64,000 bases of DNA from Kineococcus xinjiangensis (GTDB lineage: Bacteria; Actinomycetota; Actinomycetes; Actinomycetales; Kineococcaceae), in assembly GCF_002934625.1 (NCBI RefSeq), contig NZ_PTJD01000013.1, forward strand, positions 1 through 64,000, read 5' to 3'. Both the position numbers and the translations under genes were made by a program. Of this stretch, positions 48,414 to 56,905 are shown in pieces. How positions within the stretch are numbered: position 1 is the stretch's first letter; each line of letters opens with the position of its first letter. The notes below the pieces were generated by a model. That model did no database searches and had not been told where the DNA came from. It saw only the letters and a list, made by a program, of their open reading frames with translations.

Positions 48414-49901
48414 TCACCCCCGGGGCGGGCAGTCCACGGAGTGCACCTCGTCGCTGAGCAGCCACTGCTGGCCGGTGGCGTCCCTGGCCGAGACCCGCCA
48501 GGTGACGCACCCGTCGGGAGCGTCGACGAGGACCGGCCCGGCGTTGACGCGGTACTCGTGCCAGTCGTGGTCGCACTGGCCCCGGTCGTTGCACAGGCTG
48601 ATCGCCAGGTAGGACCGGACGTTGTGGAAGTCGCTGCCCTGCGCCTTCTCGAGCATCGCGCAGGACCGCCCGCGCTCGTCGACGTAGACGCGCGTGGTGG
48701 CCACGACGCGCTCACCGGCCCGATGGTCCCGGGTGCCCTCGGACAGGGGGCTGCCCTCGCAGCCCCCCGGGTCGCGGACGCTGCGGAGGATCGGCCGGCC
48801 GGCCGGGTCGATGTCGGGGGAGGCGGCCAGTGCTGCGGCGACGAGCGGGTTCGCGGGCATCTGCGACGCCGTGGTGGAGGGAGCGCTGGGCGCCGCCCCG
48901 TCCGGGCCGCGGGCGGGGGTGGCGTCGTCGCGGTCGGCCCACGTGGTGACGGCCACGGCCGCGACGGCCGCGGTCAGGGCGGCTCCGAGGACCACCGCGG
49001 TGCGGTGGCGGGCCCGTCCGGTCGGCTCCCCGCCGACGGACCCGGGAGCGACGCCCGGGTCACCGCCTCCCGGGCCGGTGCCGCTCCCGGCGGCGGGCGG
49101 GCTCGGGGCGGTCATGCCGGCGGCGGTCATGGCGGCGCGCAGCCGCCGGGCGAAGTCACCGGCGTCGCGCGGACGGTCGCCGCGGCGCTCGGAGGCGGCG
49201 CGGGCGTGCACCAGGTGGTCGATGGCGTGCGGGGCGTCGTCGCCGAGGACGCGGCTGATCGTGACGGCTGCGGCGTAGACGTCGGTGCGCGGGTCCGGCA
49301 CCTGCCCGGGATCGCCGTCCGCCAGCAACTCCGGCGCCAGGTACCCGTCGGTGCCTGCGCGGTGCTCGCGGGTGACCTCGTCGACCGGCATGGCGATCCC
49401 CAGGTCGCACAGCGCGCCGCGGCCCCCCCGCACGAGGAGGTTGCTGGGTTTGACGTCGCGGTGGACGAGGCCGCGGGCGTGCATCGCGGCCAGGCCGTCG
49501 AGCAGGTCCAGCGCCAGGACGAGACCCTCGCGCAGCGGCGGGAGCCGCCCCTCGTGGCGCTCCCGGTGCTGCCGGAGGTGCTGGTCCAGCGCGACCCCGT
49601 GCGGGCGCGTGGCGATCCACGGGTGCGCCTCGTCGGGGCTGGAGGCCCACAGCCAGTCCACGACGTTCGGGTGGGAGGACAGCTCCCGGTGCCACCGGCA
49701 CTCGTTGCGGAAGCGCCTGCGCTGGTACTCGCCGCTCAGCGGCCGGCGCCACACCTTCAGCGCGACGTCCTCGCCGGTCGCGCTGTGCCGGGCCAGCCAC
49801 ACCACGGCGCTGCCGCCGCTGCCGAGCAGTCCCTGCACCTCGAAACCGGGGGGCGCCTCGGGGGCGGCGGTGCCGGGCCCGGGGAGGAGGTCCCCGCTCA
49901 C
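48414..49901 (-). CDS. Transmembrane Ser/Thr protein kinase
   Basis: The 495-residue protein has an N-terminal eukaryote-like kinase (about 20-275): LLGSGGSAVVWLARH, Lys49 of VALKV, HRDVKPSN at 147-154, DLG at 166-168 in place of DFG, and GTDGYLAPE. A single membrane helix (VVLGAALTAAVAAVAV) lies near residue 310, and an external part of about 170 residues with paired Cys follows. It overlaps the upstream FHA gene by four bases. Targets may include the divergent peptidoglycan enzymes, which is inference. Confidence 0.9.
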   Translation of the reverse strand: MSGDLLPGPGTAAPEAPPGFEVQGLLGSGGSAVVWLARHSATGEDVALKVWRRPLSGEYQRRRFRNECRWHRELSSHPNVVDWLWASSPDEAHPWIATRPHGVALDQHLRQHRERHEGRLPPLREGLVLALDLLDGLAAMHARGLVHRDVKPSNLLVRGGRGALCDLGIAMPVDEVTREHRAGTDGYLAPELLADGDPGQVPDPRTDVYAAAVTISRVLGDDAPHAIDHLVHARAASERRGDRPRDAGDFARRLRAAMTAAGMTAPSPPAAGSGTGPGGGDPGVAPGSVGGEPTGRARHRTAVVLGAALTAAVAAVAVTTWADRDDATPARGPDGAAPSAPSTTASQMPANPLVAAALAASPDIDPAGRPILRSVRDPGGCEGSPLSEGTRDHRAGERVVATTRVYVDERGRSCAMLEKAQGSDFHNVRSYLAISLCNDRGQCDHDWHEYRVNAGPVLVDAPDGCVTWRVSARDATGQQWLLSDEVHSVDCPPRG

Positions 49902-50797
49902 CGCCCGCCCCCCTCGACGGCACCCCAGGCGTCGGCCGCGGCGCCCAGGTCGCGGACGTCGTCGCGGCCGATGCGGCCGCGGTCGACGAGGAGGAGCGCG
50001 ACGGGGACGTAGGAGGCCTGCCCCTCGCGGGCGTAGGAGGTCAGCAGGTCCGGCACCTGGGCGCGGTAGTGGTCGCAGAGCTGCTCCACCTTGCGGCGGG
50101 CGTGTCGGCGGCTGATGTCCAGGGTGGCGGCGACCTCGTCGTAGCTGGCCGGTGCGCCGCCGTCCAGGACGACCGGTGCGCACAGGGCGGCGGCCACCGC
50201 CGCCAGGTCCTGCGGGGGCGGTTCGACGCTCGTGGTCGAGCCCTCGCCCGGTGCGACCCCCTCGAAGCCCGACGACCCGGCGCCCCCACCTGCCGCGGCG
50301 GCGAGGGTCCGGACGCCGATGTGCCAGGAACCGGTGGAGGGGGCGGCGACGACGGCCTCCGGGCCCGGGACCGAGCACGCCCGGCCCCTCGTGCCCTCCT
50401 CGCGCGGTGGGAGCGTCTGCGGTGCGCCGGTGGGCGCGGTCACCGTCAGCTCGTGGCTGCCCGAGACGTTGCGCACCCACATCTCCCCCTCGGCGCACCA
50501 CAGCTCCCCGGCGACCCGGGAGAGGCTGATGCCGCGCAGCTCCTCCCACACCGTGATCTGACACTGCTCGTCGTCGCGCCCGAACCTGGCCCAGCCGCCC
50601 TCGGCGAAGAAGAACACCTCGTCGCCGTACGAGACGGTGAACAGCGCTCCGGCGGGGGGGAACCGCGGATCGTCGGCCGCCGACACGGGGTCACCCGCTG
50701 CCGGTGGACGCGCGGGCGTAGCACGCCCGGGCCGTTCCGGTGGGGGGCAGGGGCTGCCCTTGTCCGGCCCCACCGTGCTGACGAACTCTTGCGACAT
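49898..50797 (-). CDS. FHA-like protein with a C-terminal HTH-like region
   Basis: The 299-residue protein has a degenerate FHA-type domain (about 55-125: GWARFGRDDEQCQITVWEE, ISLSRVAGELWCAEGEMWV, RNVSGSH), a Gly/Pro linker, and a C-terminal helix-turn-helix-like segment (SYDEVAATLDISRRHARRKV). FHA domains bind phosphothreonine, so it probably docks to the kinase translated immediately after it (GTGA overlap). The ATG at 50797 has a weak ribosome site. Confidence 0.75.
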   Translation of the reverse strand: MSQEFVSTVGPDKGSPCPPPERPGRATPARPPAAGDPVSAADDPRFPPAGALFTVSYGDEVFFFAEGGWARFGRDDEQCQITVWEELRGISLSRVAGELWCAEGEMWVRNVSGSHELTVTAPTGAPQTLPPREEGTRGRACSVPGPEAVVAAPSTGSWHIGVRTLAAAAGGGAGSSGFEGVAPGEGSTTSVEPPPQDLAAVAAALCAPVVLDGGAPASYDEVAATLDISRRHARRKVEQLCDHYRAQVPDLLTSYAREGQASYVPVALLLVDRGRIGRDDVRDLGAAADAWGAVEGGGR

Positions 50798-50952
50798 CGC
50801 ACCGACCCCGTCGTCGAAGAGGAGCACAACGACCCCGCAGCCTAGGGGGCGCGCTCCGATCCGCCGCCGAGCGGTGCGCCCCGACCGCGCCGGACGCACC
50901 CGTCCCGCCGCCCACCACCCGGCGGCGCCCCACCCCCCCCCGGAGACCGAGC

Positions 50953-51807
50953 ATGACCCTGCCGCGCCGTTCCTTCCTCGGGCTGGTCACCACCAGTCCG
51001 GTCCTCGCGCTGCCCCCGCAGGCGGCGGGGGCCCGAGCACCGGCCGTCCCGGCCCAGCAGGCGGGGACGGCCGTCGTCGACATGGAGGCCGTCGTCAAGG
51101 CCGCCCAGTGGGACCCGGCCAAGAGCGGCACGGGAACCGTCGTCGGTGCCGGACCGAGCGTCCGGCTCGTCGAGGCCGCCCTGCGCGACCGCGGCCTGCT
51201 CGAACCCGGCTACGTCAACGGCCACTTCGGCACCCGGACCCTCGCCGCCTACGCGACGTGGCAGGAGCGGCTCGGCTTCACCGGTCTCGCCGCGACCGGG
51301 CTGCCGGGGAGGGCGTCGCTGGCGAGGCTGGGCGAGGGCCGGTTCACGCTGAGCCGCGTCATCTCACCGGGCACCAGGACCACGCACCAGGGGTTTCCGG
51401 TCGGCACCCGGACCCTCGCCATGCTCCGGGCCGCGCAGTCCCGCTGCGGCCTGACGTTCACCGTCGAGCAGGGCTCCTACTCCCCGGCGATCGACCCGAC
51501 GTCGGCGGGAACCCACGACGGCGGTGGTGCCCTCGACCTGGACGCGGAGCGGATCCCCGCGGCCCGGCGCGGCGCGGCCGTGACGGCGCTGCGGGAGGTG
51601 GGGTTCGCGGCGTGGTTGCGCACCCCGGCGCAGGGGAACTGGCCCCTGCACATCCACGCCGTCGCGATCAGCGACACGGACCTGTCGACCCCCGCCCAGA
51701 AGCAGGTCGGCGCCTACTACGAGGGACGCGACGGCCTGGCCAACGCCCAGCCGGACGACGGGCCGCGCGTACCGAGGACCACCTACGAGGAGTACCTGCG
51801 CCGCTAG
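50953..51807 (+). CDS. Secreted peptidoglycan-binding protein with an M15-like peptidase motif
   Basis: The 284-residue protein carries a twin-arginine-like signal (LPRRSFLGLVTTS). It has a PG_binding_1-like unit (VRLVEAALRDRGLLEPGYVN, GTRTLAAYATWQERLGFTG at about 73-108) and then a C-terminal domain with THDGGGALDLD near residue 187 and WPLHIHAVAISD near 230, the His/Asp/His arrangement of M15 D,D-peptidases. It likely trims cell-wall peptides. The start is ATG at 50953. Confidence 0.78.
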   Translation: MTLPRRSFLGLVTTSPVLALPPQAAGARAPAVPAQQAGTAVVDMEAVVKAAQWDPAKSGTGTVVGAGPSVRLVEAALRDRGLLEPGYVNGHFGTRTLAAYATWQERLGFTGLAATGLPGRASLARLGEGRFTLSRVISPGTRTTHQGFPVGTRTLAMLRAAQSRCGLTFTVEQGSYSPAIDPTSAGTHDGGGALDLDAERIPAARRGAAVTALREVGFAAWLRTPAQGNWPLHIHAVAISDTDLSTPAQKQVGAYYEGRDGLANAQPDDGPRVPRTTYEEYLRR

Positions 51808-51915
51808 GGCGCCGGCTCTCCGCCCCCACCACCGGGCCTCGTGCCCGTCCCCGTGCACGGACGACGCTGCCGTGCCACCACTCCCGCAACCCCGCGGACC
51901 ATCGAAGGAGAAACC

Positions 51916-52809
51916 ATGAAGCTCGCCCGCACCGCCCGCGCCCTCATCGCCGCGACCGGACTCACGGCCACCGCCGTGATCGGCCTGGCCGCACCGGCCC
52001 AGGCCGCCGGCCGCGACGGCCGCTGCGACACCGGTGAGTTCTGCCTGTACTACAACAGCAACCACGCCGGGTCGGTCTCCGACTTCGCCGGTTCCATCGC
52101 CGACTACGGCGCCACCCAGCCTGAGTGCTACGAGTTCAAGGGCGCGGGCAACGGGCAGGGCAAGTGCGTGAAGAACAACGCCACCTCCGCCTGGAACCGC
52201 ACCTCCGGACCGGTGACCGTCTACTTCAACAGCGGCCACAGCGGCGCCGGCCAGGCGATCGGCTCCGGCGGCAAGGTCAACCTGAACGACACGCTGAAGA
52301 ACGAGAACGCCTCCCACAAGTTCGGGACCAGCAGCACCGGCAACGCGAACATGTCCCACTCGCTGTACAACCTCAGCGGCGGCAGCATCACGGCCGGATT
52401 CGACGGCTACCGGAACGTGTCCGGCCGACACGAGGGCATCGACATCGCCCGGGGGGTCGGTTCCCCGGTCCGCGCCCTCATCGGCGGCCAGGTCATCAAC
52501 ATCGTCCGCGGCTCGACCGGCAGCGGCGGGCTCTCCACCATCGCCGTCTACAACGCCAAGTTCGACAAGACGGTCATCTACCTGCACACGGAGCCGATCG
52601 CGGGCCTGTCCGTGGGACAGAGCATCAGCCGCGACCAGAAGATCGCCGTCGAGTCCTGGCGGGGTGTCTCCTCCAGCAGCGCCGCCCACACCCACGTCGA
52701 GATGCGGCCGGGCCGCCGGACCCATGCCGCCAAGAGCGTCGACGACTACAACCTCGAGAACCCGAATCCGACCTCGTTCTGGAACGCGCGCGGCTACAAC
52801 GTCCGCTGA
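51916..52809 (+). CDS. Secreted I36-M23 peptidoglycan endopeptidase
   Basis: The 297-residue exported protein has a signal peptide cleaved near AQA30. A beta/gamma-crystallin-like peptidase-inhibitor I36 domain follows (about 35-130: GEFCLYYNSNHAGSVSDFAG). The C-terminal LytM/M23 domain has the metal ligands His172 and Asp176 (HEGIDIARG) and His258-Thr-His260 (HTHVEM). It would cut peptide cross-links. AAGGAG precedes the ATG at 51916. Confidence 0.88.
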   Translation: MKLARTARALIAATGLTATAVIGLAAPAQAAGRDGRCDTGEFCLYYNSNHAGSVSDFAGSIADYGATQPECYEFKGAGNGQGKCVKNNATSAWNRTSGPVTVYFNSGHSGAGQAIGSGGKVNLNDTLKNENASHKFGTSSTGNANMSHSLYNLSGGSITAGFDGYRNVSGRHEGIDIARGVGSPVRALIGGQVINIVRGSTGSGGLSTIAVYNAKFDKTVIYLHTEPIAGLSVGQSISRDQKIAVESWRGVSSSSAAHTHVEMRPGRRTHAAKSVDDYNLENPNPTSFWNARGYNVR

Positions 52810-52820
52810 GTCGTCCGTCG

Positions 52821-52861
52821 CCGCCGCGCCGCGGGAGCCCCCGGTTCCCGCGGCGCGGCGG
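52821..52861 (+). terminator. Perfect 16-bp hairpin after the M23 gene
   Basis: Arms CCGCCGCGCCGCGGGA and TCCCGCGGCGCGGCGG flank a nine-base loop, 12 bases after the M23 stop. Confidence 0.8.
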
Positions 52862-52872
52862 GGTCCGCCGGG

Positions 52873-52909
52873 ATGCGGGTGCGGTCGCCCGGGGCGACCG
52901 CACCCGCAT
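52873..52909 (-). terminator. Perfect 17-bp hairpin before the SelO stop
   Basis: Arms ATGCGGGTGCGGTCGCC and its complement enclose a three-base loop, 28 bases beyond the selO stop. It probably ends the selO transcript, making a double terminator with the hairpin beside it. Confidence 0.75.
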
Positions 52910-52937
52910 TCCTGCGCTCCCCGCGTCCGGGGTGACC

Positions 52938-54401
52938 TCAGGTGCCGCAGAACGTCCGGTAGGCGCCGAAGTCCGGCGGGGCGGGGGTGGCGTAGCGCTC
53001 CAGGCCGGGGCGCTCCTCGTAGGGGGCGCTCACGGCCTCCACCAGCCGCTCCAAGGGGGCCAGGTCGCCGCCGGTCGCAGCGGTGAGGGCTTCCTCGACG
53101 AGGTGGTTGCGCGGGATGTAGACGGGGTTCACCCGGTCCATGGCGTCCCCGTCGGGGCCAAGGGCGCGCCAGCGCGCCACCCAGCCGTCGAAGCCCTCCC
53201 GGTCGAGGAAGAGGTCGCGGGCGGGGTGGACGTTGCCGCGGGCCGCGGCGGCGAGCGCCCGGTAGAAGGACGTGTGGTCGACATGGTCCGCGCGCAGCAG
53301 GGCGAGCAGGTCCTCGGCCAGCGGCGGGACGAGCGCGGGGTCGAGGTCACCGGGCAGGCCGAGCTTGTCGCGCATGCCGGTCGCCCAGGCCGTCTCGAAG
53401 AGACCGCGGAACCCGTGCAGGGCCTCGGTCGCGAGGGCCACCGCCTGCTCCTGCTCCTCGGAGAAGAGGGGCAGCATCGCCTCGGCGAGGCGGGCGAGGT
53501 TCCACTCCGCCAGCAGCGGCTGGTTGCCGTAGGCGTAGCGCCCGTCCTGGTCGATCGAGCTGAACACCGTGGCCGGGTCGAACGCCTCCAGGAACGCGCA
53601 GGGCCCGTAGTCGATGGTCTCCCCGGAGATCGTCATGTTGTCGGTGTTCATGACGCCGTGGACGAAGCCCACGAGCATCCACCGGGCCACCAGGGAGGCC
53701 TGGGCGGCCACCACCGCGTCGAACAGCGCCAGGTGCGGGTTCTCCGCCTCCGCAGCGGCCGGGTGGTGCCTGCTGATCGCGTGGTCGGCGAGGCGGCGCA
53801 GGAGGTCGGGGTCACCGGTGAGGCGGGCGTACTGGAAGGTCCCGACGCGCAGGTGGCTGCCGGCGACGCGGGCGAGCACCGCGCCGGGCAGCGGGGTCTC
53901 GCGGTGCACGGTGCGCCCCGTCGCCACCACGGCGAGGGAGCGGGTCGTGGGGATGCCGAGGGCGTGCATCGCGCGGGCGACGACGTACTCGCGCAGCATC
54001 GGCCCGACCGCGGCGAGGCCGTCACCGCCGCGCGCGAACGGCGTGCGCCCGGAACCCTTGAGGTGGAGGTCGCGCAGGCGCCCGTCGCGGCCCCGGAGCT
54101 CCCCGAGCAGCAGGGCCCGCCCGTCGCCGAGCTGCGGGACGAACCTGCCGAACTGGTGCCCGGCGTAGGCCTGCGCCACCGGGGTGGCGGTGCTGGGGAC
54201 GTCGGTGCCGAGCAGCAGTCCCACGCCCTCGGGGCTGCGCAACCAGGCGGGGTCGAGGCCCAGCTCCGCGGCCAGCGCCTCGTCGAGCGCGAGCAGCCGC
54301 GGCTCGGGTGCCTCCGCGGCCTGCCAGGGGACCGCCAACTCCGGCAGCTCGCGGGCGAAGCGGTTGTCGAGGGCGATGGTGGGCTGGGGTGCGACGCTCA
54401 C
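52938..54401 (-). CDS. selO: Protein adenylyltransferase SelO (YdiU)
   Basis: SelO is a pseudokinase-fold enzyme that transfers AMP to protein Ser, Thr or Tyr. The 487 residues include [19 protein letters not shown] near 80, [16 protein letters not shown] near 113, [20 protein letters not shown] near 245 and [15 protein letters not shown] near 435. The C terminus ends in TFCGT, with Cys at the place of the eukaryotic selenocysteine. Loss of this Cys would not remove activity in the family. The start is GTG at 54401. Confidence 0.95.
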   Translation of the reverse strand: MSVAPQPTIALDNRFARELPELAVPWQAAEAPEPRLLALDEALAAELGLDPAWLRSPEGVGLLLGTDVPSTATPVAQAYAGHQFGRFVPQLGDGRALLLGELRGRDGRLRDLHLKGSGRTPFARGGDGLAAVGPMLREYVVARAMHALGIPTTRSLAVVATGRTVHRETPLPGAVLARVAGSHLRVGTFQYARLTGDPDLLRRLADHAISRHHPAAAEAENPHLALFDAVVAAQASLVARWMLVGFVHGVMNTDNMTISGETIDYGPCAFLEAFDPATVFSSIDQDGRYAYGNQPLLAEWNLARLAEAMLPLFSEEQEQAVALATEALHGFRGLFETAWATGMRDKLGLPGDLDPALVPPLAEDLLALLRADHVDHTSFYRALAAAARGNVHPARDLFLDREGFDGWVARWRALGPDGDAMDRVNPVYIPRNHLVEEALTAATGGDLAPLERLVEAVSAPYEERPGLERYATPAPPDFGAYRTFCGT

Positions 54402-54470
54402 CCCTTCGAGGGTAGACGCGGACGCGCGGACCGGCCCCTCGTCAGCGCGGGCGCTGCGGTCGGGCGGTCG

Positions 54471-54743
54471 TCAGCGCTGGCGCTGCCAGAGGACGGCGGC
54501 GGACACCCAGAAGACGATCTGCGCCAGCCCGGCCCAGGTGAGCAGGGTCATTCCGATCATGAGGACGACCGGCCCGGTGGCGCTGCCGTGCTCCTCGCCC
54601 GTCATCAGCGCGCCGACGAGAGCGGTCAGAGCGCCGCCCAGGAGGCCGAGGCCAGCCCAGTGCTTCAGCGACCCCAGGTAGGGGTTCCCCAGGGGGTTGT
54701 CGTCCTCGGTGACCTCGTCGTGCTCGGCGGTGATCTCGCTCAT
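54471..54743 (-). CDS. Small two-helix membrane protein
   Basis: The 90-residue protein has an acidic N terminus (ITAEHDEVTEDDNP) and two helices (AGLGLLGGALTALVGALM and VLMIGMTLLTWAGLAQIVFW). No family is recognised. The start is ATG at 54743. Confidence 0.65.
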   Translation of the reverse strand: MSEITAEHDEVTEDDNPLGNPYLGSLKHWAGLGLLGGALTALVGALMTGEEHGSATGPVVLMIGMTLLTWAGLAQIVFWVSAAVLWQRQR

Positions 54744-54806
54744 GGGGGCCAGCATGACGCCCCCGCGCGTCCGGCGGGGCCGAACGCCCCGGTCGCCGGA
54801 GGGCGC

Positions 54807-55706
54807 TCAGCCGGCCGGTGCCCCGGCGTCGCGCGCCGCGGCCACGACCGCGCGGGCGAAGCGGTCCACCGCCGCGGCCGGGGCGTGGTGCAGGAACAGC
54901 GACGGCTCGCTGACCTCCAGCTCCAGCAGGACCGGCTCCCCGCCCGGGCCGGGCACCAGGTCCACGCGGGCGTACGTCAGGCGCTCCGGCCCGCCGGGCA
55001 CCGCGGCCAGCGCGGCCCGCGCCACCTCCAGCTGCCCGGGTGCCGCGGTGGCGGCGGTGATCCGGTCGAGGACCTCGTCGCCGACGGCGGGGGCGCTGCG
55101 CCCGCCCGCCAGCAGCGGCGCCTTGCGCACCGCGTGCGAGAACTCCCCGCCCAGGAACAGCAGCGCCGTCTCCCCGGCCTCGTCGATCCGCGACTGGTAC
55201 GGCTGCACCATCACCGCCCGTCCCTGCCCGTGCAGGTGGCGCGCCAGGTCCACCGCCTCCGCGGAGCCCGCCCGGAAGCGCCCCGTGTCGCGCGCCCCGG
55301 CGCTCACCACCGGCTTGACCACGACCTCCGCGGCACCGGCGGGCTCGGCGTGGGCGAACGGCTCGTCCGGCTCCAGGAAGAGCGTCGGCACCACGGGAAC
55401 CTCGGCGCGCTGCAGGTCCAGCAGGTAGTGCTTGTCGGTGTTCCAGGCCAGGACGTCCGCCGGGTTGGAGATCGCGGGGACGCCGCGCGCCCACGCCAGG
55501 AACTCCTCCCGGTGCAGCACGTAGTCCCAGGTGCTGCGCACGAGCACGAGGTCGTGGCGCCGCCAGTCCACCGCGGGGTCGTTCCAGACGTGGGCCTCCG
55601 CCTCGGCGCCGGCGCGGCCGAGGGCGGCCAGCAGGGCGGGGCCGTCGGCGTCGAGGTCGGGCATGCCGGCGAACGTGGCGACGGCGATGCGGGGCGGGCG
55701 GGTCAT
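54807..55706 (-). CDS. ATP-grasp enzyme, copy 2
   Basis: The 299-residue paralogue of the 45.1-kb gene keeps the same motifs: DLVLVRSTWDYVLHREEFLA, NTDKHYLLDLQRAEVPVVPT, EVVVKPVVSAGARDTGRF, MVQPYQSRIDEAGETALLFL, LELEVSEPSLFLHHAP. Most residues match copy 1. It lacks the 10-residue Ser/Thr/Pro extension at the N terminus. No MocR gene adjoins it; the divergent gene is an XRE regulator. The ATG has GGAGG upstream. Confidence 0.88.
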   Translation of the reverse strand: MTRPPRIAVATFAGMPDLDADGPALLAALGRAGAEAEAHVWNDPAVDWRRHDLVLVRSTWDYVLHREEFLAWARGVPAISNPADVLAWNTDKHYLLDLQRAEVPVVPTLFLEPDEPFAHAEPAGAAEVVVKPVVSAGARDTGRFRAGSAEAVDLARHLHGQGRAVMVQPYQSRIDEAGETALLFLGGEFSHAVRKAPLLAGGRSAPAVGDEVLDRITAATAAPGQLEVARAALAAVPGGPERLTYARVDLVPGPGGEPVLLELEVSEPSLFLHHAPAAAVDRFARAVVAAARDAGAPAG

Positions 55707-55754
55707 GGGGAGGTGCCTCCTGGGGGGCGACGGATGCCCCCACTCTTCTGCGGC

Positions 55755-55809
55755 GGCGGGGACGTTCGGCCGGTGGCGCGCCGGTGTCGGGCGGCGCAAC
55801 GTCCCCGCC
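55755..55809. repeat. Palindromic repeat, copy 1
   Basis: A 12-bp perfect stem GGCGGGGACGTT / AACGTCCCCGCC encloses a GC-rich centre with GGCCGG and CCGG. Copy 2 begins 72 bases later. Confidence 0.8.
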
Positions 55810-55826
55810 CCGCCCGCTGGAGCCTG

Positions 55827-55883
55827 CGGCGGGGACGTTCGGCCGGGCGACACCGGCGTGTCGCCTGCGCAACGTCCCCGCCG
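55827..55883. repeat. Palindromic repeat, copy 2
   Basis: A 13-bp outer stem CGGCGGGGACGTT / AACGTCCCCGCCG and an inner stem GGCGACAC / GTGTCGCC form a cruciform-like element. It is near-identical to copy 1 in its outer arms and related to the hairpin at 7507-7543. It lies in the gap between the divergent ATP-grasp and XRE genes. Confidence 0.8.
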
Positions 55884-55989
55884 AGGCCGGCCCGGCGCCC
55901 GGGGCGGCGCCCGGTCCCGCCCCGGGTGGCAGCGGCAGGGCCACCCGCACGGCCCCGGCGCGGGCCCCGCGGCGCCGATACTGGAGGGC

Positions 55990-56880
55990 ATGGGACGCGA
56001 GCACGCCGTGCGGGACTTCCTCCGGGCCCGACGGGCGGCCGTCTCGCCGGGCGACGTCGGCCTCCCCCACGCGCCGGGGGCGCGGCGGGTGCCCGGGCTG
56101 CGCCGGGAGGAGGTCGCCTCCCTCGCGGGCGTCAGCGTGGACTACTACACCCGGCTGGAGCAGGGCCGTGCGCTCAACGTCTCCGACTCCGTGCTCCGGG
56201 CCATCGCCCGCGCGCTGCGCCTCGACGAGGAGGAGGTGGCGCACCTGCGCGACCTCGTCGGTCCCTCCGCCGGTGCGCCGCGCGCCTCGGGCCGCGCCAC
56301 CCAGGGGATCCGCCCCGGGGTGGCGCAGTTGCTGGCCACCATGGAGTCCCTGCCCGCGTACGTGCTGGGCTGGCGCGGCGAGGTGCTGGCCGCCAACCGG
56401 CTGGCGCGCGCCCTCTTCACCGACTTCGAGGCGATGCCCGCCCCGCAGCGCAACCTCGTCCGCTGGCTGTGCACGGACCCCACAGCGCGGGAGCTGTTCC
56501 TGGACTGGGAGGACGTCGCGGCCGACGCGGTGGCGGCGCTGCACCGGCAGGTCGGCAAGGACGCCTGCGACCCGCTGATCGCGGCGCTCGTGGGGGAGCT
56601 GTCCGTCGTGAGCGAGGAGTTCGCGCGCTGGTGGGCCAGCCAGCGGGTGTTCTCCCGCACGCACGGCGTCCGGCGGTTGCGGCACCCGCTCGTCGGCCGC
56701 CTCGACCTGGCCGTCGAGCACCTGCTCGTGCCGGGGCCGCTGGAGCAGGCGCTCGTCGTGCACAGCGCGGAACCGGGTTCGGCGTCGGCGGAGGCGCTGG
56801 GCCTGCTGGCGAGCTGGACGGCACCGGGGCGGGGCGCCACCCCGCAGGAGGCGGAGCGGGGCTCGCGGCTGGAGGGCTGA
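55990..56880 (+). CDS. XRE regulator with MmyB-like domain
   Basis: The 296-residue protein has an N-terminal XRE helix-turn-helix (RRVPGLRREEVASLAGVSVD, YYTRLEQGRALNVSDSVLRA at about 30-70) and a C-terminal MmyB-type ligand domain (ESLPAYVLGWRGEVLAANRL, FTDFEAMPAPQRNLVRWL). It may control the divergent ATP-grasp gene. GGAGGG is only one base from the ATG at 55990, so the start is not certain. Confidence 0.88.
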   Translation: MGREHAVRDFLRARRAAVSPGDVGLPHAPGARRVPGLRREEVASLAGVSVDYYTRLEQGRALNVSDSVLRAIARALRLDEEEVAHLRDLVGPSAGAPRASGRATQGIRPGVAQLLATMESLPAYVLGWRGEVLAANRLARALFTDFEAMPAPQRNLVRWLCTDPTARELFLDWEDVAADAVAALHRQVGKDACDPLIAALVGELSVVSEEFARWWASQRVFSRTHGVRRLRHPLVGRLDLAVEHLLVPGPLEQALVVHSAEPGSASAEALGLLASWTAPGRGATPQEAERGSRLEG

Positions 56881-56905
56881 CGCGGAGGGTGCGCGCGACT
56901 CCGCG

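Noticed and set aside
55755-55883. CRISPR array
   Set aside because: Only two palindromic units with almost no spacer are present and there are no cas genes.
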